64,000 nt of DNA from Bactrocera neohumeralis (Eukaryota > Arthropoda > Insecta > Diptera > Tephritidae): assembly GCF_024586455.1 (NCBI RefSeq), contig NC_065921.1, positions 10,881,401 to 10,945,400 of the forward strand. Reading direction: 5' to 3'. The notes beneath the pieces were generated by a model, which was not told where the DNA came from, made no database searches, and saw only the letters and a program-made list of their open reading frames with translations. How positions within the stretch are numbered: the stretch's first letter is position 1; the number at the start of each line of letters is the position of its first letter. Shown in pieces: positions 21,922-33,850 of the stretch. The position numbers were made by a program, and so were the translations under genes.

Positions 21922-23530
21922 ATTGAGGTCTGAACCAAGAGTTTGGTCTTAAGGGTTCAGCTGACAGTGAATGATTAACTGTCCACTTTACCAAACACGT
22001 AGGAAAATCTTTTTGATCTTTGGTTTTGTAGTGGCAGAATTCTGCCTAGTTCACAGCCTTTGATCAGATAAAAAACACGTGTCCGTTACGGTTGCGTGTG
22101 GGAACGGAAGAGACTCGACTGTCGTGGTGAGTTTGATCACGGTTGCCCGGGCTCATCTCGTACCGAACCATCGACCGTGAAAGTAGAAAATCTGCAATCC
22201 CTTACACATCGTGCCGGTGTGTAAACGATTGTGCTTCAAAATTCAAATTTTTGACCAGCAGAAGGGAGAGATAGTCTTGAAAAGGAGAAAACATATGTAT
22301 ACATATAATACAATATGAAAATCACATAGGAAATGTGAAAGTTGAAAACACACACACACACTTAACTAACTATGCTGATGCAAAAGCAAAAACAAATATC
22401 GTATGCTCATTACCGGAATATTTCAAAAACGCAGCTGCTCGCTTGTACACAGATTATGGGATTCCCTTGAATCATTTTGACATTAGCAATGCAGCATATC
22501 AAGTATCGACCTACTTGACATAACGACAGCAGTAACGTGCCCAAAAAAAACCAGAACAGCTTATGCGAAGAGGCACAGGTGAATGCCGAGCACGACGTGC
22601 CGAATAGAGAAGTATTTGAATGTGCCAAACACGCCGAGTTGAGCCGAATATCGAGGCAAACAAGGCAATGCGAATCGACGCATATAATATTGGGTTACAA
22701 TTGGCGCATAAATCAAACAGCATGAGCAGCCAAGCAACGCCGATCTGAGCCATAACTACGCCGGCCATGTCAGTACATCCATAGAGCTCTATATATTTTG
22801 CATTTGTCTAAGCGCACATATTTTTAGTTTTGCACAGCGCTTGGAAGGCGCGTTCGCATCAGCGCTGACACAAGCAGCAGCGCGTTGTCACGGTGTGCTG
22901 TCTGCGCACACAAGTGAATGGAAAATTACAGTTTAATGCGAAAATCTGGAAATTTTCCACCAAAAATGTTGACACGAGAGCGTGGAGGCAGATCGTACAA
23001 ATGGATGAGAGTAGAAATGTTGAAGTGAATTCGAAAAAGAAAACGTTTGCAATCTTCCGACTGTCACCAGAAGCAACGGCCGCGCGAATGTGCTGAGAGA
23101 GAAGCGCATATGTATAATATTACATAAAAGTTTGTATGTAACTATACGTGTTTGCAAGCAAGCACATGATTATCGAATATCATCAATAATCTTCAAAATG
23201 TAACTCGAGCGTGACAAACAGCATGGCAAGCAGTCGGACTGAATAGCATGTTCATAGTCGGAGAGAGAGATAAACAGTTATTCCTCACAAGCTGGCAAGC
23301 GGCAACTAACTACGGACGAGCTGTCGATTGCTGCGTACGGTGACGAGAAATAGGCAATCAGGCTGTCAAAAATGGGAACATCGTTAGAGCACTGTTGTCA
23401 GGCCAACGCCTACAAAAACAAAGAGCAAATCCAATCAGCTAGAACAACTCTACCGAAATGGGAATTTAATTTTAGTTTGGCAGGCGAACAAGTCAAGCGA
23501 CAAAAGTAATGCACGCATTGATAAATGTGT
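21922..23530. other. Gene-free stretch
   Basis: A short CA tract lies at 22348-22362, and GC-richer patches at 22.5-23.1 kb give overlapping open frames on both strands. None has a recognisable motif. No RNA gene was seen. Confidence 0.5.
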
Positions 23531-23532
23531 AT

Positions 23533-23679
23533 TAGGGTGGTACTTGGTGAAACAAATGTATGATTTCTAATACTTTTTATTCTCAGCAGACGCGTTTTAC
23601 CATAACGATATCCATTATCTCATAATATCGACTTAGTAGCTCAGTTTGAGATATATATAAATTTTTAGGGACCACCCTA
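23533..23679. mobile_element. Candidate TA-flanked MITE
   Basis: TAGGGTGGT at 23533-23541 is mirrored by ACCACCCTA at 23671-23679, extending to 10 of 11 matches. The outermost TA on both sides could be the Tc1/mariner-type target duplication. The roughly 145-bp interior is non-coding. Only one copy was recognised in the window. Confidence 0.45.
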
Positions 23680-24059
23680 GTAATAAATTTTTGAAATCTT
23701 ACTATTTGATTACAATTTATCACATAATCTCTGAAAAATCTGGGGATGATAAATTTGCCATAATTTGTAAAAAATCCCTTCAAAAACTTCAAAGATCCTG
23801 ATTTTAGATACACAATATAAGCGATCATCCCTGACTGTCGGTATATATGTAAACTATGTCCCAAATTAGCTTGAAATTTTGCTCTGAAATTTTATAAGAG
23901 ATCCATTTTTTCTGTCGGAACCGCCGATATCGGTAATCTACAGGATGCAACTCGAATAAAATCAAGTTCTTATAACAGGAAAAATTAAAGGTCCTCAGCC
24001 TACCATAGTAAAACACAATTTTTTTGGCAAAATTCGTTTTCAACATAGTTCCTTCTTGG

Positions 24060-24405
24060 TAATTGACTGATTCTAGCGACTCTGCAACTCGATATCAAGA
24101 AAAACGATTTGTCCTTTGTCTTGAAAAGGTCTCAGTTTCGGCGATCACAACTTTATTGGAAGAAACTTTCTTAGGAAGCAGTTTGAAGCCGATTCAAGGA
24201 TTTTTCCATTGCTTTCACATTTCGTCAGTCAAATGTCGTAATAGTTTGTGTTGAATACTTTTTCAAGATATTCAATAAAAAGTATACCCCGCGGATCCCA
24301 AAATACAGACGCTATAATCTTACCAGCCGACTGTTGCGTTTTTCCACGCTTTGGAGTGGGTTCGTCGTATGCGCTCCACTCGGATGACTATTTTTTTGTT
24401 TTGTA
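24060..24405 (-). mobile_element. Mariner C-terminal remnant
   Basis: The minus strand encodes EWSAYDEPTPKRGKTQQSAG, KIIASVFWDPRGILFIEYLE, then after a deletion KVVIAETE. These are DD34D mariner blocks downstream of the first catalytic Asp. It abuts the R1-like remnant at 24425. Confidence 0.78.
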
Positions 24406-24424
24406 GTAGGAGGTAAGAAAGAGT

Positions 24425-25330
24425 AAGAGTAGAGAAAGACTTTAAGTCTCATCTATCATACGGACTGAGCGACGCCTAATAGACTGCATAGTATGTCTTA
24501 GTTTTGTCATAATTAGATCTGACGCTTCGCTGACAGCTTTTCATTTACCGAAGAACTGACATATGATTTCTGTCAAATTTTCCGCCGAAAAACTACCGCC
24601 AAGTGAAGTTTTTAACTTTTCCTTTACATTTGAAAAACGAGCGCAATGAAAAATATGTGATCAGAGTCTTCTATGCACTACGTATAGCACGGACTAAGGT
24701 CGTGATGGTACGGAACAGTATTTGGGTTAAGTGGAAGTCTTGGTCCACATGTTGTATATCTATCCACGAATGGATGTCCGGTATTAGTCTGTGGGTCCAC
24801 TGTACATTGGTTGAGGTTTGCCACTGTTGCTGTCACATTGTAATGCTTTCGGTTCTGTCCTCTTTTTTTCGCTTACATACGGCTCTGATAGCTGGTCCAA
24901 TCGCGCGAATTCGTCTCCCTGAAAGTCCATAGGCGACATACTAGCTAGTACTTCAGCGGCGTTGCTCGCCTATCATTCGGAAAGCACTTGTTACTCGTAT
25001 GGCAGTGAGCTTATGCTCATTTGTTTTGCATATGTTTTATATCTAGTGCCTGGATGTATTCACTCTTCACTACACTCACTCTTAATAGAGCATTATAAAT
25101 TTTGTTTATTTTACCCGAAGTCAACGTCAGGTATTCCTTAAAATTTCATTTGAGTCCAATATTTATCTCAGATACTTGGGCTGCGGCTGTAAAATAAAAT
25201 CCCATTTCCTTATGGTGAATGATACCCTTTCTTCTACCTTCCTTGTGCTTATGAGCAGGACTTCCGTTTTCTGCTCAGCCAGGTCATAACTTACTGGTTT
25301 AATTCTAGTATCGCCATCTTTGTGTCAGGC
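24425..25330 (-). mobile_element. R1/LOA-type non-LTR remnant, C-terminal half
   Basis: Reading down the minus strand: LAEQKTEVLLISTRKVEE and an LQPQPKYL block (late reverse transcriptase and thumb). Next is QRWQTS-like sequence, then STNVQWTHRLIPDIHSWID and DFHLTQ. HIFHCARFSNVKEKL and LIMTKLRHTMQSIRRR follow, the normal C-terminal end. Several frameshifts occur. The catalytic YxDD region and everything upstream are lost, so the copy is 5'-truncated. Confidence 0.82.
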
Positions 25331-25379
25331 GGAGGACTCTTCAGTTTACCTGTTATTATTTAGAGAAACGCTCAATTTC

Positions 25380-25440
25380 GAAACGAATTGTTCAGATCAG
25401 GGTTCTATAATGTATAGCTGATATAAACTGAACTATTGAT
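25380..25440 (+). repeat. mini-me-like fragment, copy J
   Basis: A short match to the internal part of the family (CGAATTGTTCAGATCAGG, then ATAAACTGAAC). It lies directly beside the R1-like remnant. Confidence 0.5.
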
Positions 25441-25444
25441 ATTT

Positions 25445-27340
25445 ATGCAGACAAGTGATGTTAATTATCTGCTATATATGTATGAGCTTGTATTTTTCAA
25501 CTAATTTTAAATTCACTCAATGTATTTAATAATGAAAATATTCATGTTTCCTCAAGTACTTGAAAGTCATGCGCCGCTTTGGAAAAAAATTCCGAAATTG
25601 AAATGCCAATCAAATGGTGTTTGCGCAAACATTAACGTCTGTCTGCGTGCGCGATAACTTGGTGAGCAACAACACAATGCCGTTAAGTAAGTATGTGTGT
25701 AGGCATGTACACAAAGGCACATATAAAAGTATATACATACATACAACATATAAATATGTATGTCCGCATGCCTGACTTAAGTACATTTTTGATTTATGAG
25801 ACAAAAATTGTTGTCAAAGCGAGCGACTTAAAAAAGCGACAAACCCACAAAGCACTGCCACAGTATAACCAGCAAAAAACCACCAAAAAAACTAAGCACA
25901 CATAGCTCACTCCTTCATACATTATATGCACGAGTATAATATGCAACCAGTGCCAATCAACTTGCCACACTGACATCTCTGCAAAATACAGAAATATCTT
26001 TGTTGGCCGCCCATATTTTTCACATTTTTCATGCTTTTCACCGCCTTCATCACTCAAACCCGCATTAGCCTATTTAGCAGGCTGTCAGCTGGCAATTGTA
26101 TCTTTCATCAGCAAAAACCACCAACAACTCAACAGCAAGCAGCTCAGTTGCCACTGTGAACTTATCAAAATTGTGTGTTGACCGGCGCGGGGACACTCTT
26201 TGGTGGCCACCGTAAGTAGCTACATAAGTAACAGATATTTGCTTTGGCTTTTGTAATCCCACTTTTGCAGCTGAGGTGGTCACCCGCAGTCGTCTGTAGT
26301 CTACTAACTATTTGCATGTAATTCGAGGCTACTCATTTTGGGATTTTCCAGCTGCCTGATTGACACTAAGCGACTTAGCCTAAATACTTGTTTGCTTAGT
26401 TTGTTTGGTGAGTGTTTGACTGGACTTTCGGGCAAATAAATGAGACGTTTTCTTTCTCGTGGCAATGCCCAGTGTCCACGCTGTGATCATTAATCATCGG
26501 TGCATAATGATTGTTCGCATTTCATACTTTTTCGCACTAGCATAATTAAGTTCATAATTAGGACTTGACGGAGAGTGTTTTTGCTGTATATATATTTCTT
26601 AGTTATATATCTTATCTTATAGTTGCTTTGGAGGATTAGTTAAGGGGATATATTGACAAGCAAACCAAAAAAGATCACAGACTTTTTTGTGAATTTTTTT
26701 ACATGTACATTTACAGAATTTAATTTAGTTTTATTCTCAACCATTCATTTTGAGAAAAAAAAAACGAAAAAATATTCCTGGTAATAAACGAGAACCTTTC
26801 CTCACTTACTCGGAAATAAACTTTAATCGATTATCTGAAATTCACAAATGGATATAACCTTTTAATAGGGTGATACATATATGACACACATTTTAATATA
26901 ATAATTTCTTTAATTTAGAATAATAAAAAGAAGGATTCTAAATATTTCCGCTAAGAAGTTTTCATACAAAAATAGTTTATCCTATACCTATATCCTTTGT
27001 GGCTGGACGGTTTGCTTTTTTATACTTGACATATTGAATCAAAGTCTCGATGTGTATTTGTTATACCTCATATAAGTAACTAGCTTTATTTTAAAACCAA
27101 AACCTTACCTCCTTAGTGATTTTCTCGAGTTCAAGATATTTTATGACTGAATAATTTTTTAAGATTTTCTAAAAAAATTGTTTGGCAACGGGTTTTTCAA
27201 TAAGAGCGCTTGAAATTATAAACATGCAAAAAGAAGACTAAAGCTTTTTCACGGCAATTTTAATATGGTCCTAAAATATTTTTCGAAATATATCTCAAAC
27301 ATTTTCCAATCAATTTATGTACTTATTTTAGTTAATTAAA
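25445..27340. other. Gene-free stretch
   Basis: The 25.6-26.6 kb part is GC-richer with dispersed tetranucleotide CATA/TACA runs; the 26.6-27.3 kb part is AT-rich. At 27188-27215 a GGTTTTTCAATAAGAGCGCT sequence resembles the terminal repeat of the 18152 D,D41D element and may be a solo end. Confidence 0.45.
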
Positions 27341-28033
27341 TTTTTATACCCTGAACAGGGTATATTAAGTTTGTCACGAAGTTTGTAACACCCAGAAGGA
27401 ATCGTCGGAGACCCTATAAAGTATATATATAAATGATCAGTATGTTGAGCTGAGTTGATTTAGCCATGTCCGTCTGTCTGTCTGTCCGTCTGTCTGTCTG
27501 TCTGTCTGTCTGAATATATACGAACTAGTCCTTCAGTTTTTAAGATATCGTTTTGAAATTTCGCAAACGTCATTTTCTCTTCAAGAAGCTGCTCATTTGT
27601 CGTAATGGCCGATATCGGACCACTATAACATATATGTAGCTTTCATACAAACTGAACGATCGGAATCAAATGCTTGTATGGAAAACTTTCACATTTGACA
27701 AGATATATTAACGAAATTTGGTATATATTATTTTCTAAGGCAACAATGTAATCTCCGAAGAAATTGTTCAGATCGGTTAACTATGGCATATAGCTGGCAC
27801 ACAAACTTAACGATCGGAAAAAGTTCCTGTATGGAAAACTTTTGCATTTGACAAGATACATTCACGAAATTTGGTATATGTTATTTTCTAAAGCAACAAT
27901 GTAATCTCCGAAGAAATTGATCAGATCGGTTGACTATAGCATATAGCTGCCATACAAACTGAACACTAACAGAATGCACCTGTGAAGGGTATTTAGCTTC
28001 GGTGCAACCGAAGTTAACGTTTTTTCTTGTTTT
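27341..28033 (+). mobile_element. mini-me-like repeat, copy B, with internal duplication
   Basis: Complete ends: TTTTTATACCCTGAACAGGG at the left; GCTTCGGTGCAACCGAAGTT then TTTTCTTG at the right. (TA)n near 27420 and a long GTCY tract at 27467-27512. It is about 690 bp because a segment of about 154 bp (starting near 27655 and again near 27809) is present twice in tandem; copy C is about 515 bp. Non-coding. Confidence 0.86.
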
Positions 28034-30295
28034 GCTCTACCTTTGAAATATTTATAAGTAACTGACACAATAGCAAAAACACTAATTTTTTACTGAATGT
28101 GAAAAAAACCGAAAATCAGACCCATGGAATAGAATATCTTTTAGGGAAGAACAAAAAAATTAAAGTTTTGCTTTCGCTTGGTACTTTGAAAATTTGGTTG
28201 ATAGACACCTCTATGAAAAGATATCCGAATATGAGCTCTTAATTGTAATGGGAAGGTCCTTCGCCCAATGAATTTTTATTTTTCTTATTTTTAGATAGAA
28301 AGATTTGTGTCTTGCTTTCAACGAATTTTCGTAAACCTAACTATTTAAAAGATATTATCGGTTAAAATTTGATTATTTTAGAGAAAAAACAATTTTTCTT
28401 ATGAATTTATAAAAAAAAAAGATTTGAGCCACCTTAATACGGTCTTATAGTTCTTTTAAAAATAAATAAGGAATGAAAATGCTATCTAGAATTAAAAATT
28501 TTCTCGATTTCTGAACATCAAAATTGAACCGACGCATTAAAATCCCCCCATCACGAATATAAAACTACGCTGTATATACTTGTATGTAAGAAGATGTTAA
28601 CATATAGATATATGTATATACATGTAACTTGAAAGTCCACACTATAGAATTCACTACTACATATATTCACTCTCAATCAAATCTAATGTTAGTTACTAAC
28701 TTGTCAACAGTGTGTCTCAGCGCATTTGCGTTTAAGCCCGACTTCTACTCTCTGCCAGACGCTGCAAGTCAATGCCTCCCCAACCAGTCAAATACATACA
28801 AAAAGAGAGCGGAGAGTGGAAAACCTACTATACCTATCCCGCAGAGTGTGTGAGCGTGGTAAATGCAAGTGGAAAATATCCAACACTTTGTTAAAATGTC
28901 AAATGAAACACGCCATTAATCATGGTCACACTTACGCTTAATGTCAGTGGCAACGTCAAGCAACAATGATGGCGCTAAAATGCTTACCAGAAGGGTGGCA
29001 CAGCACAGCAGATTTCGCCCAGTGTAAATAGTAAAAGTTTGAATCTAGCGCCGAGAACTATCAATGCTACAGTTACACTCTTGATTATTGCAATACTTTA
29101 TTATTGTAGCGTAAAATGCCGGATAACTGGCGAAGTGCATGAAGCAGAGGTGTATTGGGGAATAAATAAGTTGCAACTGCAAAGCCGAGAGTATGAGCGT
29201 GTTCAACTCATGGTATGGCATGTCTTGTGCCGTTGCTTTTTGCTGCTCTGCTGCCTTACTTTTGCTGGCTGCTGACTTGCAGGTTCCGTACTGTAACTAA
29301 CCGTTGCCTGCGCTGTGGCAACTATGCGCTCAAACGCCAGCTGTGTCATTTGCCATGGCAACTCGCATTGCCTGCATCTTATCTATGCATGTACAATCAA
29401 TCATTGCTGTCTCTTGTTGCACTTGCGTATGAAGGAGTTGCCACTGCGTGTGGAGGAGGAGTATTGTTTTAGTTATTTCGCAAATTTCAGACGCTTAGCA
29501 CTAAGTAGCGAGAAGTATTGTTTGTTTGTTTATTTATTTGCGCTTCAATGCCGCCTTCAGGCCGATTTATTCGAGCGGGTGGCTAATGAAGTTGCTTTAA
29601 CTGGTTCTTGCGATGACTTTCGCTTTGTCGTATTTGTCATTCGTAATTAAAATTGAGACAAACATGCAACTAAATGTTACGAGAAGTATTTCAGTTGAGG
29701 GCATACTTAGTTCAAGCTGCTATGATCGATTTGCGGTGGAAAAAAGTGCCGGTTTTAGTGTATAAAAAAGTACTATAGTTATATTTAAGGGGTTATATTC
29801 ATATACAAATCTGAAAAAAAAACAAACTCTTTTGTGTTCATCGTCATTCTGTACAAAAATTCATGTGTGTATGTACTTTAATAATGTGTGATAAATTGTA
29901 AAAAAATTGGGTACCTTTTTTCCGTAGACGTTCCCAATATAACCTCCAAGAAACGAGTCTGCTTAAAATTCAGAAAAAAAATATTATGAAGATTGCCTTT
30001 TATATTTCGAGATTTGGCAACCCTAGTATTGCATTCTGGCAACTCACAACTATTTCGTAAAACTTCACATTTTTGAAGATATACAAACTCAGATCACTTT
30101 GACATACAAGCGCCTTTTGTGTTGTTTACAGTAACTTAAAGTATTCTTCTCTAACTAAAGAAGTCGTGTCGAAGCCGATCTAGCTATTTTGGTGAAATTT
30201 TGCTTCCCGACTCTGAAAGCAGTATTTTCTACCGGTTGGTAGACATAAAAACTTTTCTTCTTCTTTCCTTCTGCCATGTCGGTGTCTTTTTTATT
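28034..30295. other. Gene-free stretch
   Basis: AT-rich to 28.6 kb, then a GC-richer island (28.6-29.7 kb) with overlapping Leu/Cys-rich open frames (29039-29650) that lack any family motif. From 29783 an AAGGGGTTATATTC start resembles other AAGGGG-initiated AT-rich segments in the window. No gene was recognised. Confidence 0.5.
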
Positions 30296-30299
30296 CTTC

Positions 30300-31105
30300 T
30301 TTACTGGAAAAGTGCATCCAGGTCCTTCTCAATCTGATATCTCCAACGAAATGAAGGTCTTCCTCTTCCTCTACTTCCCCCGACGGTTACTTTGTCAAAT
30401 ACTTTAAGAGCTGGAGTGTTTTCGTCCATTCAAACAACATAAGCTAGCCAGCGTAGTGTCTTTTAATTCGCTGAACTGTGGCTATGTCGTCGTATAACTC
30501 GTATAGCTCATCGTTTCATTAATTTGTTCCAAGATAGACGAAATTATTATATTACTTCGAAGTTATGACTGTCAACAGTGACGTGGGTGCTATTTCGTCT
30601 TGCCACCCACCAGACACATTCTTATTCATTCTGGAGATTTCATTCATTGTGATTTCTCGATTTAGCTCTGCAGCTCGAAATATTTTCTCCAGCAGCAGAT
30701 TGAAAAAGTCATACGGAAGGGAATCGCCTTGTCGGAAACCTCGTTTGGTATCGAACGGCTCTGAGAGGCCCTTCCCGATCTTGATGAAGCTATTGGTATT
30801 GCTCGACGTCAGCTCACACCGCCGTACTCTTTTCGCGGGGATACCAAATTTAGACATAGCAACAGCAGCTTTGAAATCGACGAAGAGGTGGTGTTTAGAT
30901 TTTCTTTTCTCGGGTCTCTTTTAAGTTTTGGCGCATGGTGAATATCTGGACAGATGTTGATTTTCCAGTCCTAAAGCCACACTGATGAGATCCAATCCGT
31001 TTGTTGACGGTGGGCTTTAATCTCTTATACAATACGCTCAATATAACCTTATATACGATCTTGAGGAGACTTATCCCACAGTAGACGGTGCAGATTGTGG
31101 GGTTT
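30300..31105 (-). mobile_element. RTE-like non-LTR remnant, reverse transcriptase
   Basis: Minus strand from 31105: CGISLLKIVYKVILSVLYK, GSHQCGFRTGKSTSVQIFT, THHLFVDFKAA, KFGIPAKR, then LSEPFDTKRGFRQGDSLPYD and FFNLLLEKIFRAAELNREIT. After a deletion of the YADD region the 3' tail reads LYDDIATVQRIKR and RRGK-like residues with SLEISDxEGPGC. The DNA around 30545-30575 matches 52488-52517 in inverted orientation, so this belongs to the same family as the 51.8-53.0 kb copy. The YADD catalytic box is missing. Confidence 0.85.
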
Positions 31106-31109
31106 CCTT

Positions 31110-32050
31110 TTCGTGGATTGGATTATTCAATACGCTCTGCCTTATTTTTCATTAATTCGTACTTTTTAAATAATACTTTTGAAATTCAACTTTCCTTCCC
31201 CAAACCTGATAAATGTCCAAACACTAAAATATTGCCTACTTCCAATTCAACTTTTCACGAAACACTACAACCAGTATTTTTACAAATACAAAAATAAATT
31301 AAATTTAACCATAACAGTACCTTGTAAGCATTATATGAATGCGCAACCATTACGGCATTGCTATATGTTCGCACCCTAAATGACTGCTCTTACAACTCAA
31401 CAAAATTCCAATCATTTCTCAGCTAGTATATCTACATAAACCCTCAACACCTTAATTTCGCAGCAAGCGCCTGGGTAAAAGATCAAGGTCGCACAGCCAG
31501 CGCACCGCCAATGCCAAAAGCTGTGTACAAAATACAACAATATACAACAAAGCTGGTGGTGAAAGCATGTAACTGTTCCGAAAACGAAATGAGATCTCGT
31601 ACGAGCGCAATAAGAAGAATGACAAGGCTGCGGAGGCGCGTGTTAAAATGCTCCCACTGGCGCTGGTATTGCAACGCTGCTGCACGAACACAATGCCAGG
31701 CGACGTGTAAGCATGTAAGGACACTGCGTGGGAAGCCCTCATGCATATCCCTTCTCTGTCGGAGGGGGATAATAATGTATTTTCGACTGCAACTGCAACA
31801 ACGCCAATAATGAGCAGTTTATGTATTTCTCAAATTTTTTTTTTTGTTTTTCATTTTTTTTTTGTTTTTGGTTCTGTGGGTGATGAATTTCCGCAGAAAG
31901 TGCTGACTATTTGACTGAACGCGGCAATGAAATTTCGCAGCAAGTGTACTTAGTTTGAATGTATTTCTTATATTCTTGCAATTTTCGGGCCAAATAAGTA
32001 TAGGGATTGGCGGTGTGCATCAGTGTTCGTATGCTGGCCTTGAGCACAAA
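31110..32050. other. Gene-free stretch
   Basis: The 31.45-31.80 kb part is GC-richer and open in several frames on both strands, which argues against any single one being coding. The rest is AT-rich with poly-T. Confidence 0.45.
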
Positions 32051-32636
32051 TATCGGGTGATTTTTTAAGAGCTTGATAACTTTTTTTTAAAAAAAAAACG
32101 CATAAAATTTGCAAAATCTCATCGGTTCTTTATTTGAAACGTTAGATTGGTTCCTGACATTTACTTTTTGAAGATAATTTCATTTAAATGTTGACTCATG
32201 TGGTTTCAACAAGATGGCGCTACATGCCACACAGCTCGCGATTCTATGGCCATTTTGAGGGAAAACTTCGGAGAACAATTCATCTCAAGAAATGGACCCG
32301 TAAGTTGGCCACCAAGATCATGCGATTTAACGCCTTTAGACTATTTTTTGTGGGGCTACGTCAAGTCTAAAGTCTACAGAAATAAGCCAGCAACTATTCT
32401 TTTGGAAGACAACATTTCCGAAGAAATTCGGGCTATTCCGGCCGAAATGCTCGAAAAAGTTACCCAAAATTGGACTTTCCGAATGGACCACCTAAGACGC
32501 ACCCGCGGTCAACATTTAAATGAAATTATCTTCAAAAAGTAAATGTCATGAACCAATCTAACGTTTCAAATAAAGAACCGATGAGATTTTGCAAATTTTA
32601 TGCGTTTTTTTTTAAAAAAAATCCAAAAAATCGATA
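32051..32636 (+). mobile_element. Fold-back D,D41D element with C-terminal transposase frame
   Basis: An intact plus-strand frame (32198-32542, 114 codons) encodes the C-terminal third of a D,D41D transposase. It starts MWFQQDGATCHTARDS with the second Asp, has CDLTPLDYFLWGYVKS with the third Asp 41 residues later, and ends RRTRGQHLNEIIFKK. The N-terminal two thirds are missing. The left arm (about 32081-32195) is an inverted copy of the right arm (about 32508-32623) with essentially one mismatch, including the antisense of the last dozen codons and the stop. The outer left end reads TATCGGGTGATTTTTTAAG; the right end is slightly deleted (AAAAAATCGATA). The high arm identity suggests recent origin or gene conversion. 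Confidence 0.9.
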
Positions 32637-33094
32637 TTATTCATGTAAGATTCAGTTATTCATTCCTACTTCCATTTTTTTGCAACTTTTATTAGATTTA
32701 TTACATAAGAAATTATAATTTTGATTTTGGTATTGGAAATTCGAGGTATAATTTTGGTTAAATAACCAAATAGCCAGACCTGTGTCCTCGAATAGCAAGA
32801 AATTGCTCCAAAAACCGATCTGAACATTTCCTCATTGTACCGTTTCTTTGGTCAATAACACAGTACAACAGCTAATCTGGGGAGTGAGAAATTCCAAATC
32901 AGGGTGATGGTACTAGGTCAGTATAGTAAAACCCTTAAAGGGTTTGACGTTCGTATGTGTCAGTTTTTTTTATGACTTTTTAAATTATCTCAAATGTGAA
33001 CAATGGCTTTATACTCTAGCCACTTGCAGGAAGCAATGCCAGGGAAATACCTTAAGGTGTAATACGTAAACCAAATCACTGATATATTCGGTCT
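32637..33094. other. Repeat-like non-coding stretch
   Basis: No coding motif was recognised. The distal part probably belongs to the dispersed repeat that continues at 33095. Confidence 0.4.
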
Positions 33095-33850
33095 ATACAA
33101 GTAAAAGAATTCGGGTAGTATCGACCCTGTTTTATATGTATATTAGGTTGTCAAATATTTCCCTTCCGCCTATTTGTCTTTTGAATTTCGCGGCTATGTA
33201 TAAAACGCTACAGAGCTCGACGTTATGCATGATAAGTTTGGATATTGCGTTCAACAGTTATTGATGTGTAAACATGGTGGCCGGTGAATCGTCCCAAACA
33301 GTGGCCAAGTTTGGTGGGATTGTAAGGGAATCATCCACTATGAGCTGCTCTCATATAGTCAGACACTTAATTCTACAATCTCTTGCGAACAGCTGGACCA
33401 CTTGAGGCAGTCGGTCGACCAGAAGCGTCCAGAACTGGCCAACAGGAAGGGTGTAGTGTTCCACCATGACAACGCCAGACCATGTACTTCGTTGATGACT
33501 CGTCAGAAGCTACGGGAGCTCGGACATAGCGCCAAGTGATTACCACCTGTTCATGTTCATGGCGAACGCCCTTGTTGGTGTAAAGTTGAACTTCGCAAAT
33601 AAGGAAAGAGGCTTCTACGAGGGGGGTATTATGAAGTTGCCGTCTAGATGAAAACAGATTATGGGACAAAACGGCGCCTATTTAAACTACATCCGATCAC
33701 TGATCTGACTGACTGAGATATTTGACAACCTAATATTAACTATTATCATGCCACATACTAAAGAATTGTTCACTGGTTTTCATTAAGGTATATCACATAC
33801 CATGACCACTAATATAAAGTAAATTCAGCCAGATATTCGAAATACCTACT
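33095..33850 (+). repeat. Second copy of the GGGCTAAGTTTGG-type repeat, split by a mariner
   Basis: Flanks 33095-33142 (GGGTAGTATCGACCCTGTTT) and 33734-33850 (CATGCCACATACTAAAG, TTTTCATTAAGGTATATC) match, in order, the segment at about 4700-4810 of the other copy. The mariner at 33143-33733 interrupts them exactly between the two halves. Confidence 0.68.
33143..33733 (+). mobile_element. Internally deleted mariner with intact ends
   Basis: Terminal repeats TTAGGTTGTCAAATATTTC and, inward from the right, TTAGGTTGTCAAATATCTC (18 of 19 match), each flanked by TA (33141-33142, 33734-33735), the mariner target duplication. Inside, the plus strand retains a catalytic fragment (HDNARPxT-like, TRQKLRELG), SDYHLFMFMANALVGVKLN, NKERGFYEGGIMKLPSRWKQ and IMGQNGAYLNY. 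The N-terminal two thirds and part of the middle are deleted; the total is 591 bp. Confidence 0.92.

Noticed and set aside
29039..29650. Overlapping Leu/Cys-rich frames
   Set aside because: Three overlapping frames in the same island with no motif; consistent with TTG/TGC-rich base composition.
31452..31810. Frames of 87-99 codons on both strands
   Set aside because: Openness in several frames at once points to GC content rather than coding.
33373..33669. 98-codon minus-strand frame
   Set aside because: It is the antisense of the mariner at 33143-33733, whose plus strand carries the family motifs.
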